A DNA stretch of 64,000 nucleotides, from assembly GCA_045646385.1 (NCBI GenBank), contig JAZRKQ010000017.1, positions 44,202-108,201 of the forward strand, in the 5' to 3' direction. Every line of letters begins with the position of its first letter. Within the stretch, counting starts at the first letter, position 1. The stretch comes from SIG455 sp045646385 (GTDB taxonomy: Bacteria > Bacillota > Clostridia > UMGS1810). The notes beneath the pieces were generated by a model, which saw only the letters and a program-made list of their open reading frames with translations, did no database searches and was not told the DNA's origin. Positions 56,741-64,000 of this stretch are shown piece by piece. Made by a program: the position numbers and the translations under genes.

Positions 56741-57580
56741 TTGTTCGGATATGTTACTTTTTATAAAGATGAATTAAAAATTAAAGATTATAATAAGTTT
56801 AAAGCATATTACTGCGGTTTGTGCAAAGAACTGGGGAAGAGTTTCAATCAACTTGTGCGTCTTGGCTTAAGTTATGATTTTACGTTCCTCGCTTTGCTTT
56901 TAGATTCGATTGATGAAAATGAAACCGTGTTTTCGCAGGAGAGTTGCTTTAAACATCTTGGAAAAAAACGAGCAACCGTTAAGAAAAACTCACATATTGA
57001 GTATGCCGCTGATATGAGTGTATTGTTTATGTATTTTAAACTTTTAGACGACATACGCGATGATTTTTCTTTAAAATCTGCATTTGCAATTTTGCCTTAC
57101 TGGTTTTCTGTGCGCAAAGTAAGGTGTAAATATCCGGAAATAACTGATGTTGTATGTGCAAATTTAAAAACACTTTCCGTTCTGGAAAAGCAAAACTGCG
57201 AAAATATTGATGAGGTTGCACACACATTTGCCCGTATTATGGAAGTACTTTTTGATAATGGAAATGATGACCTTAAAAGGTTAGGCTATAACATAGGCCG
57301 ATTTATTTATATAGCCGATGCAGCAAATGATTATGAAAATGATGTTAAAAAAAATAAATATAATCCATTTAGATTTGCTTATCCTAATAAAACAGTTAAA
57401 GAGATTAAAGAGTATGCAGGCAATTCTATGCTTTTTACACTTGCTATGGCAGGACAGAATTACGAGTCTTTGAATATTATAAAAAACAAGGAATTGATTG
57501 ATAATATAATTTATCTTGGCTTGAGGCACAGAATGGATTCTATATTGTGTACCAATAGTTGCGAAAAGAAAGGAAATTAA
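56741..57580 (+). CDS. DUF5685 family protein with isoprenoid-synthase-like motifs
   Basis: A 279-residue mainly helical protein, start TTG 56741 after AGGGGTAG. The N-terminus Met-Phe-Gly-Tyr-Val, Tyr-Tyr-Cys-Gly-Leu-Cys-Lys at 23-29 and Asn-Pro-Phe near 208 fit the DUF5685 family, for which I know no function. Two acidic motifs stand out: Asp103-Asp-Ile-Arg-Asp-Asp108, an exact DDxxD, and Asp193-Ala-Ala-Asn-Asp-Tyr-Glu-Asn-Asp201-Val-Lys-Lys, about 90 residues on. Paired motifs of this kind bind Mg-diphosphate in isoprenoid synthases, so a related helical fold is possible, but this is inference. Cysteines 25, 28 and 69 might bind metal. Three bp separate it from the J-domain gene. Confidence 0.7.
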   Translation: MFGYVTFYKDELKIKDYNKFKAYYCGLCKELGKSFNQLVRLGLSYDFTFLALLLDSIDENETVFSQESCFKHLGKKRATVKKNSHIEYAADMSVLFMYFKLLDDIRDDFSLKSAFAILPYWFSVRKVRCKYPEITDVVCANLKTLSVLEKQNCENIDEVAHTFARIMEVLFDNGNDDLKRLGYNIGRFIYIADAANDYENDVKKNKYNPFRFAYPNKTVKEIKEYAGNSMLFTLAMAGQNYESLNIIKNKELIDNIIYLGLRHRMDSILCTNSCEKKGN

Positions 57581-57583
57581 CTG

Positions 57584-58201
57584 ATGGAAAATCCATATAA
57601 AGTGTTGGGTGTGCGCGAAGGTGCATCCGCAGAAGAGATAAAAGCCGCTTATAAGGAGTTGGCTAAAAAGTATCATCCTGATAAATACGTCAATAATCCG
57701 CTTGGTGATCTTGCGGCTGAAAAGATGAAAGAAATCAACGAAGCGTATGATCATCTTATGAAAAACGGTGGTAATGCTAACCGTAACTGGAGTAATTCAA
57801 ATCGTGGCGGTCAGGGATATTCGTACCAGAACAATAATAATTATGCTTATATACGCAGCCTTATAAACGGCGGAAATATTGGTGAGGCTGAAAGACAACT
57901 CAATAATATTAAAATCCGTGATGCTGAGTGGAATTACCTTATGGGACTTGTTATGATGCGTAAAGGTTGGTACGATAGCGCGTATCAGTATCTTTTACAC
58001 GCTACACAGATGGCTCCGCATAATGCTGAGTACCGCAATGCATTTAACAGCATCAGCCGTGCAGGTAATATGTACAGAAACATGGGAGCAGACAGAGGAT
58101 ACGGCCAGGGCGGAATGAATACGTGTGATTGTTGCTCAAACCTTATTTGCGCAGATTGTTGCTGCGAAATGATGGGTGGAGATTTAATATCCTGTTGTTA
58201 G
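57584..58201 (+). CDS. J-domain protein with C-terminal cysteine string
   Basis: A 205-residue protein. Residues 3-63 form a J domain: Pro-Tyr-Lys-Val-Leu-Gly-Val, then helix II with His31-Pro-Asp33, the DnaK-stimulating motif, and helix III. A Gly/Asn/Ser/Tyr-rich linker (64-90) is followed by helices of TPR-like character (about 90-160; Gly-Asn-Ile-Gly-Glu-Ala-Glu-Arg-Gln-Leu and Gly-Trp-Tyr-Asp-Ser-Ala-Tyr-Gln-Tyr-Leu). The last 27 residues hold nine cysteines, including Cys-Cys-Cys, and the protein ends Ser-Cys-Cys. No zinc-finger repeats of true DnaJ (Cys-x2-Cys-x-Gly-x-Gly) are seen. It should recruit Hsp70 to a specific client or membrane site; the DUF5685 neighbour is the obvious candidate. 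Confidence 0.8.
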   Translation: MENPYKVLGVREGASAEEIKAAYKELAKKYHPDKYVNNPLGDLAAEKMKEINEAYDHLMKNGGNANRNWSNSNRGGQGYSYQNNNNYAYIRSLINGGNIGEAERQLNNIKIRDAEWNYLMGLVMMRKGWYDSAYQYLLHATQMAPHNAEYRNAFNSISRAGNMYRNMGADRGYGQGGMNTCDCCSNLICADCCCEMMGGDLISCC

Positions 58202-58204
58202 GGG

Positions 58205-58717
58205 TTGATTAGCATAAGTACAAAGAAAATTGCTTTTGGTGGTGTTATGGCGGCATTGTCGGTTGTGGTTTTGTATATTGCTTCTGTGCTGCCAACATTG
58301 AAACTTGCTGTATGCATGATTGCATCCGCAATTGTGTGCATTACTATGATAAAATACGGCGCAAGGGGAGCAGTAGTTCTTTATCTGGCAACATCTGTTG
58401 TTTCGCTTATTATATCGCCTGATAAAACGGTTGCTTTCGGTTATCTTTTGTTTTTCGGAAATTATCCTATAATAAAGGCATTTGTTGAAAATATGCACAA
58501 TTTAAAAGCAGAGTGGATTGTAAAGATTATATTGTTTATTGCATATGTAACACTTACATTTTTAATGATTATACTGTTTTTTTCAAACGCATTTGTTTTT
58601 CCTTATTCAAAAATATTTATTTTTGCAGTGGCGATAGTTGCTGCGATAATATATGACATTGCACTGAGCCTGTTTATATCTGAAATAAGCAAAAGATTTT
58701 CAAAATTACTTTTTTAA
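58205..58717 (+). CDS. Small polytopic membrane protein, ECF S-component-like
   Basis: A hydrophobic 170-residue protein with five or six predicted membrane segments. The N-terminal Ser-Thr-Lys-Lys-Ile-Ala-Phe-Gly-Gly-Val-Met-Ala-Ala-Leu resembles the start of ECF transporter S components, but no vitamin-binding motif is recognised, so this is tentative. Start is uncertain: TTG at 58205 directly abuts the AGGGG site, while the better-spaced codon, 9 bp after it, is ATA at 58214 (before Ser-Thr-Lys-Lys). It lies 3 bp after the J-domain gene and 12 bp before the DUF4380 gene. Confidence 0.6.
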   Translation: MISISTKKIAFGGVMAALSVVVLYIASVLPTLKLAVCMIASAIVCITMIKYGARGAVVLYLATSVVSLIISPDKTVAFGYLLFFGNYPIIKAFVENMHNLKAEWIVKIILFIAYVTLTFLMIILFFSNAFVFPYSKIFIFAVAIVAAIIYDIALSLFISEISKRFSKLLF

Positions 58718-58729
58718 GGAGATATTTCA

Positions 58730-59608
58730 ATGATTAAATTTAACGAAATTACCTATTCAAACTTTGGCAGATGTCTGCACATAACAAACGGGGCTATAGA
58801 ACTAGCAGTTACACTTGATTTCGGTCCAAGAGTTATACGCGCAGGTTTTGTCGGTAAAGATAATTTTTTGTGGGAGGATACTGAAAGAGAATACTCAACC
58901 GATGTAAACGGTGAAAAATTCTATAATTACGGCGGACACAGATTTTGGATTTCGCCTGAAACATTTCCCGATACATATTATCCCGATAATGCACCTGTTT
59001 CGTACTCTGTAAACGGTGATACAGTTACCTTTACACAACCTCAGCAAAAAACCGGTTTTGCACTTAAAATCGATATTACCATGAGTGCAGATGAAAACAG
59101 GATAGATTTGCGCCACTATCTAACCAATAATACCGGAAGTGAACGCAAAGTTGCGCCTTGGACCATAACTATGCTTGCAAATGGTGGACACGAAATAATC
59201 CCCGTCAATGATAATGATACAGGTTATCTTGCAAACAGATATGTTGTGCTTTGGCCTTATACTAAAATGAACGACCCCCGTGTGAACTGGGGCGATAAAT
59301 ATATGGTTATCGACCAGACCAATGAACAGGCGGCTAAAATGTCTTGTCCGTTCAAGATTGGTATTTCACAGATTCATCCTTGGGCAGTTTATCTTAAAAA
59401 TAACAATATATTTATGAAAAGGTACACTTATTATCCTGATGCTGAATATCCGGACGGAAACTGCTCTTTTGAAACGTATTCGTGTAAGAGTTTTATTGAG
59501 ATGGAAACTGTTGGTACATATAAAAACATGGCAAACGGTGAAACTGCTGTTCATGATGAAATATGGTGCTTTTTCGATAATGTAGATGATTTTGAATTTA
59601 ATATATAA
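58730..59608 (+). CDS. DUF4380-like, galactose-mutarotase-fold protein
   Basis: A 292-residue beta-rich protein. Asp-Phe-Gly-Pro-Arg-Val-Ile-Arg near 30-37, Asn-Tyr-Gly-Gly-His-Arg-Phe-Trp-Ile-Ser-Pro-Glu near 64-75 and Ala-Pro-Trp-Thr-Ile-Thr near 140 match the DUF4380 group, whose members are related to aldose epimerases. Gly-Gly-His-Arg-x-Trp and the later His-Pro-Trp-Ala could line a sugar site. No signal peptide, so probably cytoplasmic. Substrate unknown. ATG follows AAGGAG. Confidence 0.68.
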   Translation: MIKFNEITYSNFGRCLHITNGAIELAVTLDFGPRVIRAGFVGKDNFLWEDTEREYSTDVNGEKFYNYGGHRFWISPETFPDTYYPDNAPVSYSVNGDTVTFTQPQQKTGFALKIDITMSADENRIDLRHYLTNNTGSERKVAPWTITMLANGGHEIIPVNDNDTGYLANRYVVLWPYTKMNDPRVNWGDKYMVIDQTNEQAAKMSCPFKIGISQIHPWAVYLKNNNIFMKRYTYYPDAEYPDGNCSFETYSCKSFIEMETVGTYKNMANGETAVHDEIWCFFDNVDDFEFNI

Positions 59609-59641
59609 CAGAAAGTGAAAAACTTATAGGGAGATATACTG

Positions 59642-61975
59642 ATGGCAAAGAAAAAGACTAATAAGAAAACCTCTTCTAAAGAAAGGCTTATGGTCAATTA
59701 CGAAATACTGGCTGTGTTTATGATAGCACTTTCGGTATTTGTCGGCATAAGCGTGTATTTTGATGCGGGCGGAATTATCGGTACAACAGTATCGGATATT
59801 TTTAAAGGGATATTCGGCACATTTGCATACGTATTACCTCCTGTGGCGGTTGCTACGCTTATTTATTCTATGATTGGCGAAAAATCAGCAAAAAAGACAA
59901 CCAAATACATCTGCATAATACTGATGTTTCTGTCTGCTGCTGCTATATATCATCTTTTTGCAAGTGAGGGTTCTCATAACGGCAATTTCTTTGCGCATTA
60001 TTACAGAGAAGGCAGATTTTTGTATGGTGCGGGTGTGGCAGGCGCCATGATTGCAGAACCGCTTCGTTCTCTGTTAGGTGTTGGTGCGCATATATTCCTT
60101 ATAGCATTTTTCATCGTTATGATTATATGCATATTTGAAATTTCGATATTAAAAGTATTTTCCGCAATTGGAACATGGTTTGGCAAACTGTTCTCCGGTA
60201 TCAAAGGTGATATGGACGAACTCCGCCATATCCGTGAGGAAGAGAAAAAGGCAAAACTCAAAGAGAAGAACAGAAAAGAGGTAAAACCAATTGAAACACC
60301 TTCTAAAAAGCGTGATATTGAAAGTTTTGTAAATGATGTGCTTTCTGACGGTGACGATAATGTAAATATAGACGATTATCTTGATGACGAAGAAGAAACA
60401 ACAGAGCCTGAGATAAAATTCTACAGAGTTACTGAAGATGATATCCCCGAGGATTTAAGAAAGACCAGAACCGTAGATGAAGATGCTGAAGAGGAATTTG
60501 AACATATAGAGTATACGTATCCTGATATTGAACTGCTGGCCCGTCCCGTTGCGAATGAAAAAGGCGATGACGAGGTAGAGGATGAACTTAAAAACAATGC
60601 CAGAAAACTTATTGAAACATTGAGGAGTTTTAAAGTTGATGGTACAATAGTTGAAATCAGCAAAGGACCTACGATTACACGTTACGAACTGCGTCCTGCG
60701 GCGGGTATAAAAGTAAATCAGATTACAGGTCTTGCTGATGATATTGCACTTAGTCTTGCCGCTAAAGGTGTTATGGTTGCTCCCGTTCCGGGCAAATCCA
60801 CTATAGGTATAGAAATTTCAAATTCTTCACCAAGCGTTGTTACATTGCGCGAAGTATTGGAAACTCAGGAATTTTTAAATCATCCTTCAAAAATTGCTGT
60901 TGCACTCGGTAAAGATATAAGCGGTAAACCTGTTATTATGGACCTTGCCAAAATGCCTCACTTGCTTGTTGCGGGTGCTACGGGCGCAGGTAAAAGTGTG
61001 TGCATTAACACACTTATAATGAGTATTTTGTACAAAGCAGACCCGAATGAGGTTAAACTTGTTATGATTGACCCCAAACAAGTTGAACTTGGTGTTTATA
61101 ATGGTATTCCGCATCTTCTTATCCCTGTTGTAAAAGACGCTAAAAAAGCCGCCGGAGCACTTAACTGGGCTGTTACTGAAATGACAGAGCGTTACAGCGA
61201 GTTTGAACGCAATAACGTGCGTAATATTCAAGGGTATAACGAACTTATGGAAGCAAACGGCACTCCCGAGAAAAAGATGCCGCAGATTGTTATTATAATA
61301 GACGAGTTTGCAGACCTTATGATGGTTGCTCCGTCTGATGTTGAAAACTATGTGTGTCGTATAGCGCAACTTGCGCGTGCGGCTGGTATGCACCTTGTAA
61401 TTGCTACTCAAAGACCTGTTGTTAAATTTATTACCGGTAATATCAAGGCTAACGTACCGTCAAGAATTTCGTTCATGGTGGCAAGCGTACGCGACTCACA
61501 GACAATTCTGGATATGGGCGGTGCTGAAAAACTTGTAGGTAAAGGAGATATGCTTTATCTGCCTGTTGGCGAAACAAGACCTTCACGTATGCAATGTGCG
61601 TTTGTTTCAGACAGCGAGGTTAAAAAGGTTGTTGCCGCAGTTACTCAAAATGGCTCACCCGAATATAATGCCGATGTTATAGAAAAAATTGAAAAAGAAG
61701 AAATCTATAATCCGGACGGCGATGACCCCGGTGATTGTGATGAATTTCTCCCCGAAGCAATCGATATGGCCATTACCAGCGGCTCGATATCAACATCGCT
61801 TTTGCAGAGAAGATTTAAAATAGGTTATAATCGTGCAGGAAGAATTGTAGACCAGATGGAAGAACGCGGAATTATCAGCGGACTTGACGGTAACAAACCC
61901 AGACAGGTACTTATATCCCGTGATGAATATAACGAAATGCTTATGAACGGCCGTTTTGGCGGCAAAGGTGATTGA
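59642..61975 (+). CDS. ftsK: FtsK/SpoIIIE DNA translocase
   Basis: Septal DNA pump, 777 residues. Four hydrophobic segments lie at about 20-170, then an acidic, low-complexity linker (about 200-310, with Glu/Asp runs), the alpha/beta motor with Walker A Gly-Ala-Thr-Gly-Ala-Gly-Lys-Ser near 445 and Walker B Ile-Ile-Ile-Asp-Glu-Phe-Ala-Asp-Leu-Met near 553, and a C-terminal gamma winged helix (about 710-775; Ser-Thr-Ser-Leu-Leu-Gln-Arg-Arg-Phe-Lys-Ile-Gly-Tyr-Asn-Arg-Ala) that reads KOPS/SRS-type signals. Size and layout fit Firmicute SpoIIIE or SftA/FtsK; four membrane segments favour SpoIIIE, so use in sporulation or division cannot be separated here. Confidence 0.95.
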   Translation: MAKKKTNKKTSSKERLMVNYEILAVFMIALSVFVGISVYFDAGGIIGTTVSDIFKGIFGTFAYVLPPVAVATLIYSMIGEKSAKKTTKYICIILMFLSAAAIYHLFASEGSHNGNFFAHYYREGRFLYGAGVAGAMIAEPLRSLLGVGAHIFLIAFFIVMIICIFEISILKVFSAIGTWFGKLFSGIKGDMDELRHIREEEKKAKLKEKNRKEVKPIETPSKKRDIESFVNDVLSDGDDNVNIDDYLDDEEETTEPEIKFYRVTEDDIPEDLRKTRTVDEDAEEEFEHIEYTYPDIELLARPVANEKGDDEVEDELKNNARKLIETLRSFKVDGTIVEISKGPTITRYELRPAAGIKVNQITGLADDIALSLAAKGVMVAPVPGKSTIGIEISNSSPSVVTLREVLETQEFLNHPSKIAVALGKDISGKPVIMDLAKMPHLLVAGATGAGKSVCINTLIMSILYKADPNEVKLVMIDPKQVELGVYNGIPHLLIPVVKDAKKAAGALNWAVTEMTERYSEFERNNVRNIQGYNELMEANGTPEKKMPQIVIIIDEFADLMMVAPSDVENYVCRIAQLARAAGMHLVIATQRPVVKFITGNIKANVPSRISFMVASVRDSQTILDMGGAEKLVGKGDMLYLPVGETRPSRMQCAFVSDSEVKKVVAAVTQNGSPEYNADVIEKIEKEEIYNPDGDDPGDCDEFLPEAIDMAITSGSISTSLLQRRFKIGYNRAGRIVDQMEERGIISGLDGNKPRQVLISRDEYNEMLMNGRFGGKGD

Positions 61976-61977
61976 TA

Positions 61978-63924
61978 ATGTCAAATAACCAGTTTTTGCC
62001 CGTTTCTGCTCAGGATTTGCGTGAACGTGGCATAGACCAACTTGATTTTGTATATGTGTGTGGTGATGCGTACGTAGACCATCCCAGTTTTGGGCACGCC
62101 ATTATATCCCGTTGCCTTGAAGCAGATGGTTTTACTGTTGGTATAATACCTCAACCCGATTGGCAATCTGCAGACGATTTTATGCGTCTGGGCAGGCCTA
62201 AATACGGCTTTTTGGTTTCGTCGGGTAATATTGATTCTATGGTAAACCACTACACAGTAAATAAAAAAATACGCAGTACCGATATGTATTCGCCCGGTGG
62301 TAAGGCGGGTATGCGTCCGGACAGGGCAGTTATTGTATATTGTAATCGTATCCGTGAAGCATACGGCGATGTGCCCATTATAATCGGTGGGATAGAGGCA
62401 AGCCTAAGACGTTTCGCACACTATGATTACTGGTCGAACAGCGTTCGCCGTTCCGTTATTTTTGACTCACGTGCGGATGTTATAAGTTACGGAATGGGTG
62501 AGAGGTCTATAATAGAACTTGCCCGTGCCATGCGTGATGGTATTAAACTTGCCGATACCGATATTGACGGTTGTTGCTATATTCGAAAAGAAATTGACTA
62601 TACAAAAGATTTTATACTTTTACCGTCATATGAAGAAGTAAAAGAAGATAAATATCTTTATGCAAAGGCCACTAAAATTCAGTATGAGGAGCAAGATGCT
62701 ATACGTGGAAAAAGCCTTGTGCAAAAGCACGGCGACAGATACCTTGTTCAGAACAAGCCTGCTAAATTTTTAAATGAACACGAACTTGACAGCGTATATG
62801 AACTTCCGTATATGAATGATTGTCATCCTATGTATAAACCGCTTGGGGGAGTTCCTGCTTTAAGCGAAGTTAAGTTCAGTATATCATATAACCGTGGCTG
62901 CTTTGGTGCGTGCTCGTTCTGTGCATTGGCTGTGCATCAGGGCAGAGTAGTACAATCAAGAAGCAGTCAATCTGTTATCAATGAAGTAAAGCGTATGACG
63001 AGATTTCCTGATTTTAAAGGAAATATTCACGATGTCGGCGGACCTACGGCAAATTTTTCCGGTCCTGCGTGTGATAAACAACTTACAAAAGGTACGTGCA
63101 AAGACCGCCAATGTCTTTATCCGAAGCCGTGTTCTGCAATTAAGGCATCTCACGAAAAGTATGCAAATCTTCTGCGTGATATCCGAAATGTTGACGGTGT
63201 CAAGCGTGTGTTTATACGTTCGGGAATACGTTACGACTATCTTATGGAGGATAAAAGCGATAAGTTTTTTAAAGACCTATGCTCGCATTATGTAAGCGGT
63301 CAACTGCGTGTTGCACCTGAGCATATAAGTGATAAAGTGTTAAAATGTATGGGAAAGCCCAAAAGACAAGTTTACGATAAATTCTGTGATAAATTTTATC
63401 AGCAGAGTAAACTTCTCGATAAAAAACAATATGTAGTCCCATATTTAATGTCAAGCCATCCTGCAAGTACGTTAAACGATGCGATAGAACTTGCACTTTA
63501 TATGAAAAAACATAATATTCATCCTGAACAGGTTCAGGATTTTTACCCCACACCGTTTACAAAATCAACTTGTATGTTCTATACCGGTATTGACCCAAAC
63601 ACAATGGAAAAAGTGTATGTTCCAAAAACTTTTGAAGAAAAGCAGATGCAGCGTGCACTTTTGCAATATAACAAAAAAGAAAACCGCCGTCTTGTTGAAA
63701 AAGCACTTAAACTTGCCGGCAGATTGGACTTAATAGGTTACGGAAGCGGATGCCTTATTCGCCCCGATTCAAATACTAAAGATAAAATTCAGGAGGAAAA
63801 ACATGAAAATACTCGACGGAAAAATGGTGTCAGCAAGAATAAAAGAGGAACTGGCAACAGAAGTGGTAAAAATGAAAGAAGCAGGAGTTCACGCAGGTCT
63901 GGCAGTAATAATAGTAGGCGATGA
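61978..63924 (+). CDS. YgiQ-family radical SAM protein
   Basis: A 648-residue radical SAM protein of the YgiQ group (function unknown). Features: N-terminal Leu-Pro-Val-Ser with a B12-domain-like segment (Asp-Ala-Tyr-Val-Asp-His-Pro-Ser-Phe-Gly near 25-34), Gly-Gly-Ile-Glu-Ala-Ser-Leu-Arg-Arg near 138-146, and the 4Fe-4S motif Arg-Gly-Cys-x3-Cys-x2-Cys near 306-314. A second cysteine group lies near 365-385. The conserved core ends at about Tyr-Gly-Ser-Gly-Cys-Leu-Ile-Arg-Pro (near 595); the last 50 or so residues are Arg/Lys/Ser/Asn-rich and are encoded in another frame of folD, overlapping it by 122 nt. Start ATG 61978 lies 2 bp after ftsK. Confidence 0.88.
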   Translation: MSNNQFLPVSAQDLRERGIDQLDFVYVCGDAYVDHPSFGHAIISRCLEADGFTVGIIPQPDWQSADDFMRLGRPKYGFLVSSGNIDSMVNHYTVNKKIRSTDMYSPGGKAGMRPDRAVIVYCNRIREAYGDVPIIIGGIEASLRRFAHYDYWSNSVRRSVIFDSRADVISYGMGERSIIELARAMRDGIKLADTDIDGCCYIRKEIDYTKDFILLPSYEEVKEDKYLYAKATKIQYEEQDAIRGKSLVQKHGDRYLVQNKPAKFLNEHELDSVYELPYMNDCHPMYKPLGGVPALSEVKFSISYNRGCFGACSFCALAVHQGRVVQSRSSQSVINEVKRMTRFPDFKGNIHDVGGPTANFSGPACDKQLTKGTCKDRQCLYPKPCSAIKASHEKYANLLRDIRNVDGVKRVFIRSGIRYDYLMEDKSDKFFKDLCSHYVSGQLRVAPEHISDKVLKCMGKPKRQVYDKFCDKFYQQSKLLDKKQYVVPYLMSSHPASTLNDAIELALYMKKHNIHPEQVQDFYPTPFTKSTCMFYTGIDPNTMEKVYVPKTFEEKQMQRALLQYNKKENRRLVEKALKLAGRLDLIGYGSGCLIRPDSNTKDKIQEEKHENTRRKNGVSKNKRGTGNRSGKNERSRSSRRSGSNNSRR

Positions 63925-64000
63925 TCCTGCGTCAAGAGTGTATGTTAATAATAAAAAGAAGATGTGTGCAGATATTGGTATACTTTCAGAGGAGTATGCA
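63803..64000 (+). CDS. folD: Methylenetetrahydrofolate dehydrogenase/cyclohydrolase (partial, cut by window end)
   Basis: The first 66 codons of FolD, which oxidises 5,10-methylene-THF and hydrolyses the methenyl form. ATG 63803 is 6 bp after a perfect AGGAGG (63791-63796). Seen: Lys-Ile-Leu-Asp-Gly-Lys near 2-7, Leu-Ala-Val-Ile-Ile-Val-Gly-Asp-Asp-Pro-Ala-Ser near 33-44, then Tyr-Val-Asn-Asn-Lys-Lys-Lys with Tyr48 and the catalytic Lys of the Tyr-x3-Lys motif. It runs to the right edge. The ribosome site and start lie within the YgiQ-family gene. Confidence 0.92.
   Translation, partial: MKILDGKMVSARIKEELATEVVKMKEAGVHAGLAVIIVGDDPASRVYVNNKKKMCADIGILSEEYA

Noticed and set aside
1..64000. CRISPR arrays, insertion sequences, prophage, tRNA or rRNA genes
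   Set aside because: No regularly spaced repeats, transposase motifs, integrase, phage structural genes or tRNA cloverleaf patterns were seen on either strand.

Overview
The window reads as a chromosomal segment from an AT-rich, low-GC Gram-positive anaerobe of the Bacillota, most likely class Clostridia. The pointers are near-consensus sigma-A promoters (TTGACA/TATAAT), strong GGAGG ribosome sites, many TTG starts, RNase Y followed by YmdB, a large Alu-containing SRP RNA upstream of dnaX, lipoprotein signal peptides and stem-loop plus T-run terminators. No phage, transposon, CRISPR array, tRNA or rRNA was recognised; this is core metabolic and housekeeping territory. The last gene (folD) runs off the right edge.

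Layout. 1-6.8 kb: an unrecognised membrane-anchored protein, a uracil/xanthine-type permease behind a structured leader with its own terminator, a nicotinamidase-type hydrolase, citrate synthase and an SLC13/ArsB-like permease. 6.8-13.5 kb: argG-argC-argJ-argB-argD-argF preceded by ARG-box-like operators; argH is not present. 13.6-17.7 kb: rny, ymdB and a lone peptide-type substrate-binding lipoprotein. 17.6-26.2 kb: a convergent PHP phosphoesterase, then two flavoproteins leading into uvrB-uvrA. 26.3-31.4 kb: glutamate dehydrogenase, mreB and an RlmN/Cfr-family methylase on the minus strand, then a DUF3343 sulfur/selenium-carrier-like protein with a cysteine desulfurase. 31.4-35.1 kb: minus-strand polY-rlmH and a PgdA-like polysaccharide deacetylase, divergent from the SRP RNA. 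35.1-40.2 kb: dnaX and the threonine/lysine genes hom-thrB-lysC; lysC carries an internal start for a separate regulatory subunit. 40.3-51.2 kb: one long tightly packed run, rlmB-copA-ACT-UPF0210-aroB-aroA-aroC-pheA-aroE-aroQ-aroK. 51.2-56.6 kb, minus strand: nfo with a deoxyribosyltransferase-like gene, a three-gene polar amino acid ABC transporter, a GNAT acetyltransferase and rodA. 56.7-64 kb: DUF5685, a J-domain protein with a cysteine-string tail, a small membrane protein, a DUF4380 protein, ftsK/spoIIIE, a YgiQ radical SAM protein and folD.

How the genes fit together. Citrate synthase and glutamate dehydrogenase lead towards glutamate, the arg operon turns glutamate into citrulline and argininosuccinate, hom-thrB-lysC opens the aspartate family, and the aro/pheA run makes chorismate and phenylpyruvate. 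The organism therefore looks prototrophic for several amino acids.

The most novel-looking part is 56.7-58.7 kb. A DUF5685 protein with aspartate-rich motifs like those of isoprenoid synthases sits 3 bp from a J-domain protein whose last 27 residues hold nine cysteines and end in Cys-Cys, followed by a small membrane protein. Other items for a second look are the lysC internal start, the 122-nt overlap of the YgiQ-family gene with folD, the attenuator-like leader of the permease, and the variant active-site motif of AroA. All assignments come from reading the sequence and family knowledge; no database search was run.
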